DNA of 15,588 nucleotides. Source: Anthropogastromicrobium sp052273485. Its GTDB lineage: Bacteria > Bacillota > Clostridia > Lachnospirales > Lachnospiraceae. The notes beneath the pieces were generated by a model, which was given only the letters and a program-made list of their open reading frames with translations, had not been told where the DNA came from and did not search any database. The position numbers and the translations under genes were made by a program. Within the stretch, counting starts at the first letter, position 1; each line of letters opens with the position of its first letter. Of the stretch, positions 5,776-13,594 are shown one piece after another. The stretch spans positions 1-15,588 of the forward strand of contig DAVZID010000073.1 in NCBI GenBank assembly GCA_052273485.1. The letters run 5' to 3'.

Positions 5776-6426
5776 ATGCTTACATTGCAGGAATTGAAAC
5801 AGGTTGTAAGTAACAGGGAAGAAAGAAGAAAGATTCCGTCCGCTAAATATTTAAGAGAAAATGAGGTAGCAGTTGCGAAGCAAAGGTTGATGGATTGTGC
5901 GGAAATTATCGCATATCAGACCGGATATGTTCTCTATTGTGTGGGGGACTATGCAACAGTTTTTCCGTTATTTACCTGTCGAGATTATGTGTATGAGGCA
6001 GAAAGAAAAATAGCAGTTGTTGAGGAGAAATTTTTCGATGATCAACCCTGGTATATAAGGCTGATATTAGAAGGCGAAGATCGTCTGTGGAGAAACAGGG
6101 AAACACGAGAACATAATAATTGCATTTCGTACAGCTGTATTTCCGAAGAATGGTGCGAATTGGCAGATAAACGGCAATGCCTGCTTGAAAGAATGATTGC
6201 AGAGGAAACAGTCAGGGAGTTGATGAATCTGTTGACAGAGCGACAGAGACAGATGATCCAGCGTATTTATTTTCAGCAGCAGACACAAAAAGAAGTCTCG
6301 CATGAACTGGGTATTACAGTTCCGGCAGTATCAAAGTGCATTTCGCAGGCAATGCAGAAAATGCGGAATAATTCGGATGACTCTGCCAGAGCATTGGAAA
6401 AAGGAGACTGGAAGTATGCCTGGTAA
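5776..6426 (+). CDS. Sigma-70-like regulator with C-terminal region 4 HTH
   Basis: A 216-residue protein. The C-terminal part (about residues 145-205) reads MNLLTERQRQMIQRIYFQQQ then TQKEVSHELGITVPAVSKCI and SQAMQKMRN, a typical sigma-70 region 4 helix-turn-helix that recognises -35 elements. The N-terminal 140 residues, with several Cys and aromatic residues, do not show a clear region 2. It may therefore be a partial or divergent sigma factor, or a sigma-like activator as known from conjugative transposons. ATG 5776 is preferred over an upstream in-frame TTG at 5707 because AAAGGTGG lies directly before it and the upstream stretch is the hairpin. The end overlaps the next sigma-like gene by 11 bp. 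Confidence 0.75.
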   Translation: MLTLQELKQVVSNREERRKIPSAKYLRENEVAVAKQRLMDCAEIIAYQTGYVLYCVGDYATVFPLFTCRDYVYEAERKIAVVEEKFFDDQPWYIRLILEGEDRLWRNRETREHNNCISYSCISEEWCELADKRQCLLERMIAEETVRELMNLLTERQRQMIQRIYFQQQTQKEVSHELGITVPAVSKCISQAMQKMRNNSDDSARALEKGDWKYAW

Positions 6427-6838
6427 AAAGCCAAAAGAAAGACAACGCTATATGCTGCGTATAAATGACACGCTTGTGGAAGTTACCAGGGAAGTATATC
6501 TGGCCTGGTATCAGGCTGGAAGAAAAGAGCGATACCAGGTTGAAAAAATGCAGAGGCATGGAGTATGCAGCATGGAGGAATTACAGGAAAAAGGCTACGA
6601 CTGCTCTTTTTCGATATTATCACCGGAAGAAATCGTTATCAGGATGTCAGAGATACAGGAACTCGAAGAAGCTATGAGATGTTTAGCTAAAGAAGAGGCA
6701 GAACTGATAACGCTATTGTTTTTTGAAGAATTTACAGTAAAAGAAACAGCACAGTATTTTGGGTGTTGCCCAAAGACAATCAGAAACCGGAGAAAGAAGG
6801 TATTGGAGAAATTAAAAGAACAACTGGAAAAGCTATAA
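6416..6838 (+). CDS. Second sigma-70 region 4-like protein
   Basis: A 140-residue protein with a conserved N-terminus (RYMLRINDTLVEVTREVYLA then WYQAGRKERYQVEKM, about 12-47) typical of ICE sigma-like proteins. Its C-terminal region 4-type HTH is LAKEEAELITLLFFEEFTVK, ETAQYFGCCPKTIRNRRKKV, LEKLKEQLEKL (about 88-140). ATG at 6416 is chosen because AAGGAG (6401-6406) precedes it. An upstream in-frame extension from 6302 lies wholly inside the previous gene. The 11-bp overlap indicates translational coupling with the first sigma-like protein, so the two may form a pair. It has no recognisable region 2. The next gene downstream is the adhesin, whose leader may be its target; that is inference. 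Confidence 0.75.
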   Translation: MPGKKPKERQRYMLRINDTLVEVTREVYLAWYQAGRKERYQVEKMQRHGVCSMEELQEKGYDCSFSILSPEEIVIRMSEIQELEEAMRCLAKEEAELITLLFFEEFTVKETAQYFGCCPKTIRNRRKKVLEKLKEQLEKL

Positions 6839-6887
6839 AAACATATTGGAATAAAAAGTTCTAAAAATTTTTTCAAACAGGTTAATT

Positions 6888-6924
6888 TTTGCCCTTTCAC
6901 ACATGCGGTTAGTGAAGGGGCAAA
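6888..6924 (+). terminator. 13-bp hairpin after the sigma-like genes
   Basis: TTTGCCCTTTCAC (6888-6900) pairs with GTGAAGGGGCAAA (6912-6924) with one G-U pair and an 11-base loop. The stem is strong but there is no immediate T run (TCTATTTTC starts a few bases later). It could be a weak terminator of the sigma operon or a regulatory stem. Confidence 0.45.
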
Positions 6925-6959
6925 TGTCTATTTTCAATTCGAGATAATAACTCCCCTAA

Positions 6960-7000
6960 AAATTGAACCTTGACAATTTCATACCAGCAGCGAGAGGATA
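6960..7000 (+). promoter_or_regulatory. TTGACA -35-like box within an inverted repeat
   Basis: TTGACA at 6970-6975 is a consensus -35 and is flanked by AAATTG (6960-6965) and CAATTT (6974-6979). The expected -10 region near 6993-7000 reads AGAGGATA and is a poor TATAAT. This may be the adhesin promoter with an altered -10, possibly needing one of the upstream sigma-like proteins, or the match may be accidental. Confidence 0.3.
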
Positions 7001-7001
7001 C

Positions 7002-7042
7002 CCGGAATTTTTCAGCTACGCATTCTTGCGGCGGGAATCCGG
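7002..7042 (+). ncRNA. Bulged hairpin in the adhesin leader
   Basis: CCGGA then TT (7002-7009, one bulged A) pairs with AATCCGG (7036-7042). The helix continues through U-G pairs and GC (7015-7016) with GC (7031-7032) to an inner CGCA-TTCT-TGCG hairpin (7019-7030). It is a coherent stem of about 40 bases. Whether it is a separate RNA or part of the adhesin mRNA cannot be told. Confidence 0.35.
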
Positions 7043-7139
7043 TGAGAACGTGAAGGGATACAGATGGGAGGCACCCTTTATAGGAAAGATTACGAATTAC
7101 CTCTTGCGGCTTAATGCTTAATCCTGAATTTTATCCAAG

Positions 7140-7165
7140 TGTCATTTCTGCTTTGCAGAATGACA
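7140..7165 (+). promoter_or_regulatory. Bulged 11-bp hairpin in the leader
   Basis: TGTCATTTCTGC (7140-7151) pairs with GCAGAATGACA (7155-7165) with one bulged T and a TTT loop. No T tract follows, so it is not a standard terminator on this strand. It overlaps the start of the first micro-ORF. Confidence 0.5.
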
Positions 7166-7224
7166 GTAATGAGAGGTGGGTGGTGGTTCAAATGATTGAA
7201 CAATGCAGGTGTGAGCCTGCGTGA
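7160..7224 (+). other. Two overlapping micro-ORFs upstream of the adhesin
   Basis: ATG 7160 opens MTVMRGGWWFK and stops at 7193-7195. ATG 7192 opens MIEQCRCEPA and stops at 7222-7224. The two share ATGA, as coupled genes do. The second is preceded by GAGAGGTGGG, its ATG sits in the loop of GTTCAA-ATGA-TTGAAC (7186-7201), and it spans a GCAGG/CCTGC hairpin (7205-7220). They may be leader peptides or chance. Confidence 0.25.
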
Positions 7225-7265
7225 CAACAGAACAGATAATAGAAGAAAGAGAGGATTCGATCAAA

Positions 7266-10200
7266 ATGAAAATGAGATTCAAAAGATTCTTATCCGGTTT
7301 TATGGCAGTTGCAACATTGGCTTCTACCATTATTCAACCAGTAACAGTTTCAGCTTCTGAATTAGAACCAGAAAAAATACCATTTGAACAGCAGTATGCA
7401 GAATTAAAAGATGTTCAGGATTCCCTTGATCCGAATGAGATCGTAAAGGCAAATGACATTGAACTTTCTTATGGGCAGGAATTTGATGTAGAAGTTGATC
7501 TGTCTGGAATCGAAGGTGTAGATGAAAGTAAGATCAAGATTTTATTCCATGAAGCAAAGAATGAAGCTGGCACAGATTTTGATACACATACACCAGATAC
7601 TTACAAAGCTGTCTATGCAGTAGAACCAGTCAGCGGTCATCCTGCTTATAGAGTCAGCAGAAATATTACAGTGAAAGAACCGAAAACAGAAGCTATAACA
7701 ACGTCAAATAGTTCTGAGAATACTACGGGTGAAGGTAATGCCGGAGAAACGGAGGATATTGGAACTGCAGATGATGAAGAGACGGACAGGCAGACAGAAA
7801 CAGAAGTAGTGACTGATCTCACAGAAGAATCAGAAACAACAACAGACGAAGAAACTGGACTGACAGTTTCTGATGTGATGGAACAGGCTGACGAGGAAGG
7901 GATTGACCTTTATTCCTTAGATGAAGGGGAATCAGTTACTTTTATGGCAAGGGTAGCATCTACGACAAGCACCAAGAAAGTAACAGTAACAAGAGGAGCC
8001 TGCTATCAGTATTCTGATTATGGTTACGGAAGTTATCTGACTTATCAGTACACTGTAAAGTTTGGAAGTGTTTCTGCTACTGCTTACTGTATTCAGCCGG
8101 AAAAATCCAGTCCAGGAAGTGGAATTTATGATATTACCAAGCTGAGTGATGGTAAGAAACTTGCGAAAGTCTGCTATTACGGAACAAAGGCATCCGGTGA
8201 TGATGGATTTTTTACAGAAGAGAATGGCTATGGAAATCTGAGCACAGGAGCAAGATTTATCCTGGTGCATCTGGCAGCATCTTATGCCAACAGCGGAGAT
8301 TCTGCTTTTTCCGGTGCAAGCAGCAAAGCAAAAACACTTGCTATGAAACTGTACAATTACTGTATTTCGCAGCCAAATATTCCAGATGTTGAGATGAGCT
8401 TTTCAGATGCGAATGTAACTGCCTATGTGGATGGCAGCAGCCAGAGAACAAAGGAGATTACTTTTAAGGCAGATGAATTGCAGAGTATCACAATGAAACT
8501 TCCAAGTGGAGTAAAGCTTCATAATGTGACAACAGGAAAGACAAGCAAGGCAGGAGAATCCGTAGTGATCAGTGGCGGAACAAAGTTTTATCTGTCTGCA
8601 CCGCTTACTCAGGTAAGTGATGTAGCAGGAAGTTGGTCCGCTACAATGAAGGGAAGTATCACAAAAGATTATTCTGCTTATAAGATCAGTACCGGTTCTG
8701 GTTCACAGGATCTGGCATTGGTGTTTGGCGAAGGTGTCGATGATGAAAAGTATGTGGACTTTAAAGTGACATGGGTACAGTATGCCAGTGTGAAAGTCAT
8801 TAAAAAGGATTCCAAAGCAAATGCAAAACTGTCCGGAGCTGTATTTGGCTTATACAGTGATGCAGACTGTAAGAACCTGATTACAAAACTGCCTGCAACG
8901 GATGCGAATGGAGAAGCATCTGCACAGATTGTTAAGACACAGGATACCGTTTATCTGAAAGAGATTACTGCACCAAGCGGTTATCGTATTAATGCTACAG
9001 CCTACAATGTGAAGCTGGAAGTCAGCAAGACGACTACGGTAACTGTTCCGGATGAAGAACAGCTTGGACAGCTTACTGTATATAAAGAGGGTGAAGTTCT
9101 CACAGGTGCAGAGGTGACAGAAAACGGAACAACATTCCGATATGAAAAATGCCGACAGAAAGGTGCTGTTTATAATGTTTATGCCGGAGCGGATATTACA
9201 ACTGCTTATGGTACAAAAGTTTACAGTAAAGGTGATCTGGTAAAGGAGAATCTGACAACAGATTCCAATGGTGCTGTAATTCTTAAAAATCTGCATCTTG
9301 GTACATATGTTGTAAAGGAAGTACAGGCTCCGTCCGGTTTTTATAATGCAGGGGAAGAAAAGACAGTAAAACTTGCTTATGCAGGACAGAATGTAGAAGT
9401 GGTATTTTCCGAAACAACTTTTACGAATGACAGACAGAAAGCAGAAGTTATTGTGACAAAGCAGGATAAGGATACAGAAAATCCTCTGAACGGAGGTGTT
9501 TTTGGAATTTATGCTGCCAGTGACATTACAAATGTGGATGGTACTGTAGTTGCAAAGAAAGGCACACTGATTGAAAAGGTAACCACTGGAACAGATGGAA
9601 AGGCAAAATTCAGTGCAGATCTTCCGCTTGGATTTTCCTATGAAGTTAAGGAAGAGCAGGCTCCAACAGGATATGCGAGAAATACAGAAGATGTTTACCA
9701 GTTTGCTTTTTCATATACAAACGATAAGGAAGCAAAGGTGACATTTCACCATACTTTTAAAAACGAACGTGTGACAGCAAAGATCTCTTTACAGAAGCTG
9801 GATGCAGAAACAAAGAAAGCAGTTCCGCAGGGAGATGCGATTCTGGAAAAAGCAGTTTATGGACTGTATGCCAGAGAGAACATTGTCCATCCGGATGGTG
9901 CAACCGGTGTGATGTATAAAGCAGGAGATCAGGTGGCAACACTTACTACGGATGAAAATGGACAGGCTTCCGTCAGCGGGCTGTATCTTGGAAGTTATTA
10001 TGTGAAAGAGATTACACCACCAACCGGTTATCTGGCAGATGAGAATGAATATGACCTTTCCTGTGATTATGAGGGCGATATGACTGCTGAGGTGAAGCGT
10101 GAGTGTACTTCGCTGGAACAGGTAATGAAACAGCCATTTCAGATCATCAAAGCAGCCAATAATGGAAAGACCGATGCGGATTTACTGAAAGGGGCAGGAT

Positions 10201-13200
10201 TTAGTGCTTATCTGGTATCTTCTTTGAAGGTGAAAGAGGATGGCAGTTATGATTTTGATTCTGCAAAACCGGTAGTGATCGGAGACAATGGTGCAACGGA
10301 AATTTTTACAGATGAAAAAGGGTATGCCTGCAGTATTGCAATCCCATATGGAACATATGTAGTGCGTGAAACAACAACACCGCATAATTATACTCCGGTA
10401 GATGATTTTACAGTCAGCATTACAGAAAATAATCCAAACACACCGCAGACATGGCGTGTGCTTTTAGATGATGAATTTGAAGCCAAACTGAAAATTATCA
10501 AAAAGGATGATGAAACAAAGAAAGCGGTACTCCAGAAAAATACAGAGTTCAAAATCTATAACATGGACACTGGAAAATATGTGGAGCAGGTAACGACTTA
10601 TCCGACTACTGTGAAGCATAAGTCTTATTTTACAGATGAGGATGGATATTTGATCCTTCCACAAAATCTGAAAATCGGGCATTACCGCATTGAGGAAGTA
10701 AATGCACCTTATGGATATACGCTCAATGAGAATTACTATGAGGTTGATGTAGATTCCAATACAGCATATCAGATGGACGGTACTTCCGGGGATGTGATCA
10801 TCGAGGTTTCCTATGAGAATCATCCGGTAAAGGGTGAACTTAATATTGTGAAAAAAGGAGAAGTTCTTGATGGCTTTAAAGACGATTTTACTTACCAGAG
10901 TGAGAATCTGGAAGGCGCAGTCTTTGAGGTTTATGCGGCAGAAGATATTTATACTGCGGATTTCCAGAAAGATGACAATGAAAACCGTATCTTAGAGTAT
11001 GCTGCCGGAACACTGGTAGGAACGGTTACAACTGATAAAGATGGAAAGGCACAGATTGCGGATCTTCCTCTTGGAACTTATAAAGTTGTCGAAAAGACAG
11101 CACCAGATGGTTTTGTATTAAATGAGGAAGCACAGACAGTTACTTTCTCTTATAAAGATCAGGATACAGCAGTGATCGAGCAGACAGCAGCCTTTGACAA
11201 TGACCGTCAGAAGGTAGAAGTATCTGTTGTAAAAAAAGATGCAGAAACGGATGCGGTTGTTGCTGGTGCAGAGTTTGGTCTGTATGCGAAAGAGGATATT
11301 CTGGCACATGAAAATGTGCTTGTGAAAGCTGATACACTTCTTGGAAAAGCAGTAACTAATGAAGATGGCAAGGCAGTCTTTGACCTAGACCTGCCATTTG
11401 GCAAATATTATATCAGAGAACTTGCAGCACCGGCAGGTTACGTATCTTCGGATGAAACACTGGATGTCACTGCAGCTTATCAGGGACAGGATGTGAAAGT
11501 AGTAAAACTTGCATCTGAATTTAAAAATCAGCCGACCAAAATCACAGTGAAAAAATCTGACATTACAACAGGAGTTGAACTTTCCGGAGCAACACTGACA
11601 GTTCTCGATAAGGATAAAAATGTAGTAGATACATGGAAATCTGTAAAGGGTGAGGAACATCTGATTGAGCGGCTGACTGTGGGTGAAACATATACTCTTC
11701 GTGAAGAAATGGCTCCTTATGGTTATCTGAAAGCGGAGGAGATTACCTTTACTGTAGAGGATACTGCTGAAATCCAGAAAGTGGAAATGAAAGATGATGT
11801 GCCGACTGGAACTCTGATTATCAATAAGAAGGGTGAATTTCTGGAAAAAGTATCTGCACTTGATTCCGTAGGTGGATGGATCAGCCATTTATTTGAATAT
11901 ATTTCCGGTTCCCTGAAAGAAGTTACTTTTGAGGTTTATGCACTGGAAGATATTAAAGCTGCGGATGGTGAGAGTGAAGATTATTACAAGAAAGATGATC
12001 TGATAGCAACGATTACGACAGATGAAACAGGAGTAGCAAAACTGACAGATCTTCCGCTTGGAAAATATTATGTCAAAGAAAAGGAAACGGCAAACGGCTA
12101 TGTACTGGATAGTACAGTTCGTGAGATTGACCTGACATACCGGGATCAGGATACTGCCGAGGTAACTTATTCTTCCGACTGGCAGAATAATCGTCAGAAA
12201 GCGGAAGTAAAGGTGCTGAAAAAAGAAAAGGATTCTGACAGGGTACTGGAAGGTGCAGTATTCGCTCTTTGCAATAAAGAGGACATTGTAAATGCAAATG
12301 GTGATGTCATTCTGAAAGCAGATACCGTTATTGAGGAGCAGGCTACGGACAAAGAGGGAAAACTGACATTTACAGCAGATCTTCCGATTGGTTACACTTA
12401 CTATGTCAAAGAAACTTCCCCGGCACCGGGATTCGCAACAACGGATCAGGTACAGGAGTTTACTTTTGAATATGATGGTGCAGATAAGGAAACACTGTCT
12501 TATGAGTTTACCTTTGAAGATGAACCAACAGTTGTGGAGATTACAAAAACTTCTTTGACTGATGGAAAAGAACTGGAAGGGGCGAAACTGGAAGTAACGG
12601 ATGAAGATGGCAAGGTAGTAGATTCATGGACTTCCGGGAAAGAGGCTCATGTCATTAAAGAGCTTGTTGCAGGAAAGAAGTACACTCTGACGGAGACAAA
12701 ACCGGCAGATGGCTATGTAACTGCGGAGAGTATTACTTTTACAGTAGAAGATTCTTCTAAAGCACAGAAAATCGAGATGAAGGATGATGTGACGAAAGTG
12801 CAGATTTCCAAAACGGATATTTCTGGTAAGGAACTTCCGGGAGCGAAGCTGACCATTCTTGACAAAGACGGAAAGGTCGTAGAAAGTTGGACTTCTGAAG
12901 AGAAAGCACACTATATCGAGATGCTTCCAATCGGAGCGTATACGCTTCGTGAAGAAACAGCACCGGACGGTTATCTGGTGGCAGAGGATGTGAAGTTCAC
13001 TGTAAAAGATACCGGAGAAATTCAGAAAGTTGTGATGAAGGATGAAGCCAAGCCGACGGAAACGCCAACGGAGACACCAACAGAAACTCCTTCTGAGACA
13101 CCGGAAACAACGGATACTCCATCCGGTACAATATCTACTGATGCACCAAAAACAGGTGATGACACACCTGTGATGTTCTGGATTCTACTTGCAGGATTAG

Positions 13201-13256
13201 GAATAATCGGATTTGGAACATCTGCGGTATATTTACGTAAAAAAAGAAAAAAATAA
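7266..13256 (+). CDS. Giant SpaA/CnaB-repeat, LPXTG-like wall-anchored adhesin of the ICE
   Basis: A 1996-residue surface protein. ATG 7266 is chosen because GAGAGG lies upstream and a signal peptide starts there (RFKRFLSGFMAVATLASTII, then VSASE, about 1-32); the longer GTG start at 7221 would bury it. Residues about 139-210 are an acidic Thr/Glu linker. Residues about 235-500 form a thioester-domain-like head with AYCIQP (Cys275) and YNYCISQP; the partner Gln of a classical thioester is not obvious. Thirteen SpaA/CnaB-type domains follow, starting near residues 510, 600, 725, 837, 957, 1073, 1190, 1317, 1425, 1515, 1646, 1756 and 1844. Each has a K-rich first strand and a KE..AP.GY-type final motif, the usual setting of Lys-Asn isopeptide bonds. 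The tail is a PTET linker, APKTGD (about 1959-1964), a membrane helix and RKKRKK. It would be attached to the wall by a sortase, probably class B, encoded elsewhere. Its position next to transfer genes suggests a role in cell contact during conjugation or in adhesion. Confidence 0.92.
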   Translation: MKMRFKRFLSGFMAVATLASTIIQPVTVSASELEPEKIPFEQQYAELKDVQDSLDPNEIVKANDIELSYGQEFDVEVDLSGIEGVDESKIKILFHEAKNEAGTDFDTHTPDTYKAVYAVEPVSGHPAYRVSRNITVKEPKTEAITTSNSSENTTGEGNAGETEDIGTADDEETDRQTETEVVTDLTEESETTTDEETGLTVSDVMEQADEEGIDLYSLDEGESVTFMARVASTTSTKKVTVTRGACYQYSDYGYGSYLTYQYTVKFGSVSATAYCIQPEKSSPGSGIYDITKLSDGKKLAKVCYYGTKASGDDGFFTEENGYGNLSTGARFILVHLAASYANSGDSAFSGASSKAKTLAMKLYNYCISQPNIPDVEMSFSDANVTAYVDGSSQRTKEITFKADELQSITMKLPSGVKLHNVTTGKTSKAGESVVISGGTKFYLSAPLTQVSDVAGSWSATMKGSITKDYSAYKISTGSGSQDLALVFGEGVDDEKYVDFKVTWVQYASVKVIKKDSKANAKLSGAVFGLYSDADCKNLITKLPATDANGEASAQIVKTQDTVYLKEITAPSGYRINATAYNVKLEVSKTTTVTVPDEEQLGQLTVYKEGEVLTGAEVTENGTTFRYEKCRQKGAVYNVYAGADITTAYGTKVYSKGDLVKENLTTDSNGAVILKNLHLGTYVVKEVQAPSGFYNAGEEKTVKLAYAGQNVEVVFSETTFTNDRQKAEVIVTKQDKDTENPLNGGVFGIYAASDITNVDGTVVAKKGTLIEKVTTGTDGKAKFSADLPLGFSYEVKEEQAPTGYARNTEDVYQFAFSYTNDKEAKVTFHHTFKNERVTAKISLQKLDAETKKAVPQGDAILEKAVYGLYARENIVHPDGATGVMYKAGDQVATLTTDENGQASVSGLYLGSYYVKEITPPTGYLADENEYDLSCDYEGDMTAEVKRECTSLEQVMKQPFQIIKAANNGKTDADLLKGAGFSAYLVSSLKVKEDGSYDFDSAKPVVIGDNGATEIFTDEKGYACSIAIPYGTYVVRETTTPHNYTPVDDFTVSITENNPNTPQTWRVLLDDEFEAKLKIIKKDDETKKAVLQKNTEFKIYNMDTGKYVEQVTTYPTTVKHKSYFTDEDGYLILPQNLKIGHYRIEEVNAPYGYTLNENYYEVDVDSNTAYQMDGTSGDVIIEVSYENHPVKGELNIVKKGEVLDGFKDDFTYQSENLEGAVFEVYAAEDIYTADFQKDDNENRILEYAAGTLVGTVTTDKDGKAQIADLPLGTYKVVEKTAPDGFVLNEEAQTVTFSYKDQDTAVIEQTAAFDNDRQKVEVSVVKKDAETDAVVAGAEFGLYAKEDILAHENVLVKADTLLGKAVTNEDGKAVFDLDLPFGKYYIRELAAPAGYVSSDETLDVTAAYQGQDVKVVKLASEFKNQPTKITVKKSDITTGVELSGATLTVLDKDKNVVDTWKSVKGEEHLIERLTVGETYTLREEMAPYGYLKAEEITFTVEDTAEIQKVEMKDDVPTGTLIINKKGEFLEKVSALDSVGGWISHLFEYISGSLKEVTFEVYALEDIKAADGESEDYYKKDDLIATITTDETGVAKLTDLPLGKYYVKEKETANGYVLDSTVREIDLTYRDQDTAEVTYSSDWQNNRQKAEVKVLKKEKDSDRVLEGAVFALCNKEDIVNANGDVILKADTVIEEQATDKEGKLTFTADLPIGYTYYVKETSPAPGFATTDQVQEFTFEYDGADKETLSYEFTFEDEPTVVEITKTSLTDGKELEGAKLEVTDEDGKVVDSWTSGKEAHVIKELVAGKKYTLTETKPADGYVTAESITFTVEDSSKAQKIEMKDDVTKVQISKTDISGKELPGAKLTILDKDGKVVESWTSEEKAHYIEMLPIGAYTLREETAPDGYLVAEDVKFTVKDTGEIQKVVMKDEAKPTETPTETPTETPSETPETTDTPSGTISTDAPKTGDDTPVMFWILLAGLGIIGFGTSAVYLRKKRKK
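13053..13112 (+). repeat. 12-bp repeats encoding the PTET wall-spanning linker
   Basis: Five degenerate 12-bp units starting at 13053 encode PTET, PTET, PTET, PSET and PETT. They precede the sorting signal, a usual place for Pro/Thr wall-spanning segments, and may vary in number between strains. Confidence 0.75.
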
Positions 13257-13281
13257 GTAACTGTAAGGTTTGAAACAGGAT

Positions 13282-13322
13282 AGGGCATTTATGGGCAAAA
13301 CAGTTCATAAATGCCCTTTTTG
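13282..13322 (+). terminator. Intrinsic terminator of the adhesin gene
   Basis: AGGGCATTTATG (13282-13293) is perfectly complementary to CATAAATGCCCT (13306-13317) around a 12-base loop, followed by a T run. Confidence 0.9.
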
Positions 13323-13395
13323 GGACAATGGATAATCTGTAGAAAACTGCCAGTGGCAGATTCGTAGAAAAGTAGGAACAGGAGGAATCAATAAG

Positions 13396-13560
13396 ATGAA
13401 AACATTATTAATCGTTGCAGCCATCATTGTATTTCTGGTACATGGATTTGTCATGTACTGCTGTATTAAAGTAGGGGCAGAATCAGAAAAGAATTATGAT
13501 GAACTTGCAAAAGGTGTTAGAAAGGAGAAGGGAAGTAAAAAAACGTTGGAAACTATGTAA
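13396..13560 (+). CDS. 54-residue single-pass membrane peptide
   Basis: The reading frame starts MKTLLIVAAIIVFLVHGFVM and continues YCCIKVGAESEKNYDELAKG before a basic tail (VRKEKGSKK) and a stop at 13558-13560. One hydrophobic helix covers about residues 3-24, followed by a charged cytoplasmic-looking tail; there is no signal-peptidase site. The ATG has AGGAGGAAT upstream (13380-13387). I do not recognise a named family. It is the first gene after the adhesin terminator and precedes PcfB and VirD4, so it may be an accessory membrane part of the transfer apparatus, but that is only position. Its small size makes it easy to miss. Confidence 0.65.
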   Translation: MKTLLIVAAIIVFLVHGFVMYCCIKVGAESEKNYDELAKGVRKEKGSKKTLETM

Positions 13561-13594
13561 TGAAGATAAACTTAACATAAAGGAGCAGACGAAA

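Larger units (their letters stand above)
6839..7265 (+). other. 427-base non-coding leader before the adhesin, hairpin-rich
   Basis: No gene longer than about ten codons fits here. The region holds, in order: a 13-bp hairpin (6888-6924); inverted repeats around a TTGACA sequence (6970-6975); a bulged hairpin (7002-7042); two related TACG...TTGCGGC...AATCC segments (7017-7040 and 7091-7124); a bulged 11-bp hairpin (7140-7165); two overlapping micro-ORFs (7160-7224); two further small hairpins (7186-7201 and 7205-7220); and the adhesin ribosome binding site. It matches no riboswitch or RNA family I can recall. It is probably a structured 5' leader or contains a small RNA. Confidence 0.6.

Noticed and set aside
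7221..7265. GTG start of the adhesin 15 codons earlier
   Set aside because: It would put an acidic stretch before the signal peptide; GAGAGG serves ATG 7266.
6960..7265. Group II intron, tmRNA or c-di-GMP riboswitch in the adhesin leader
   Set aside because: I looked for the conserved cores of these RNAs (intron 5' GUGYG and domain V, tmRNA tag region, GEMM motif) and saw none.
7932..12963. Many minus-strand reading frames of 60-167 residues opposite the adhesin
   Set aside because: They are shadows of a long gene with repetitive composition; they lack ribosome binding sites and show Cys/Phe/Ile-rich, family-less sequence.
13496..13594. 33-codon N-terminal extension of the 129-aa protein
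   Set aside because: It overlaps most of the second half of the 54-aa membrane gene, and a good ribosome binding site lies before ATG 13595.
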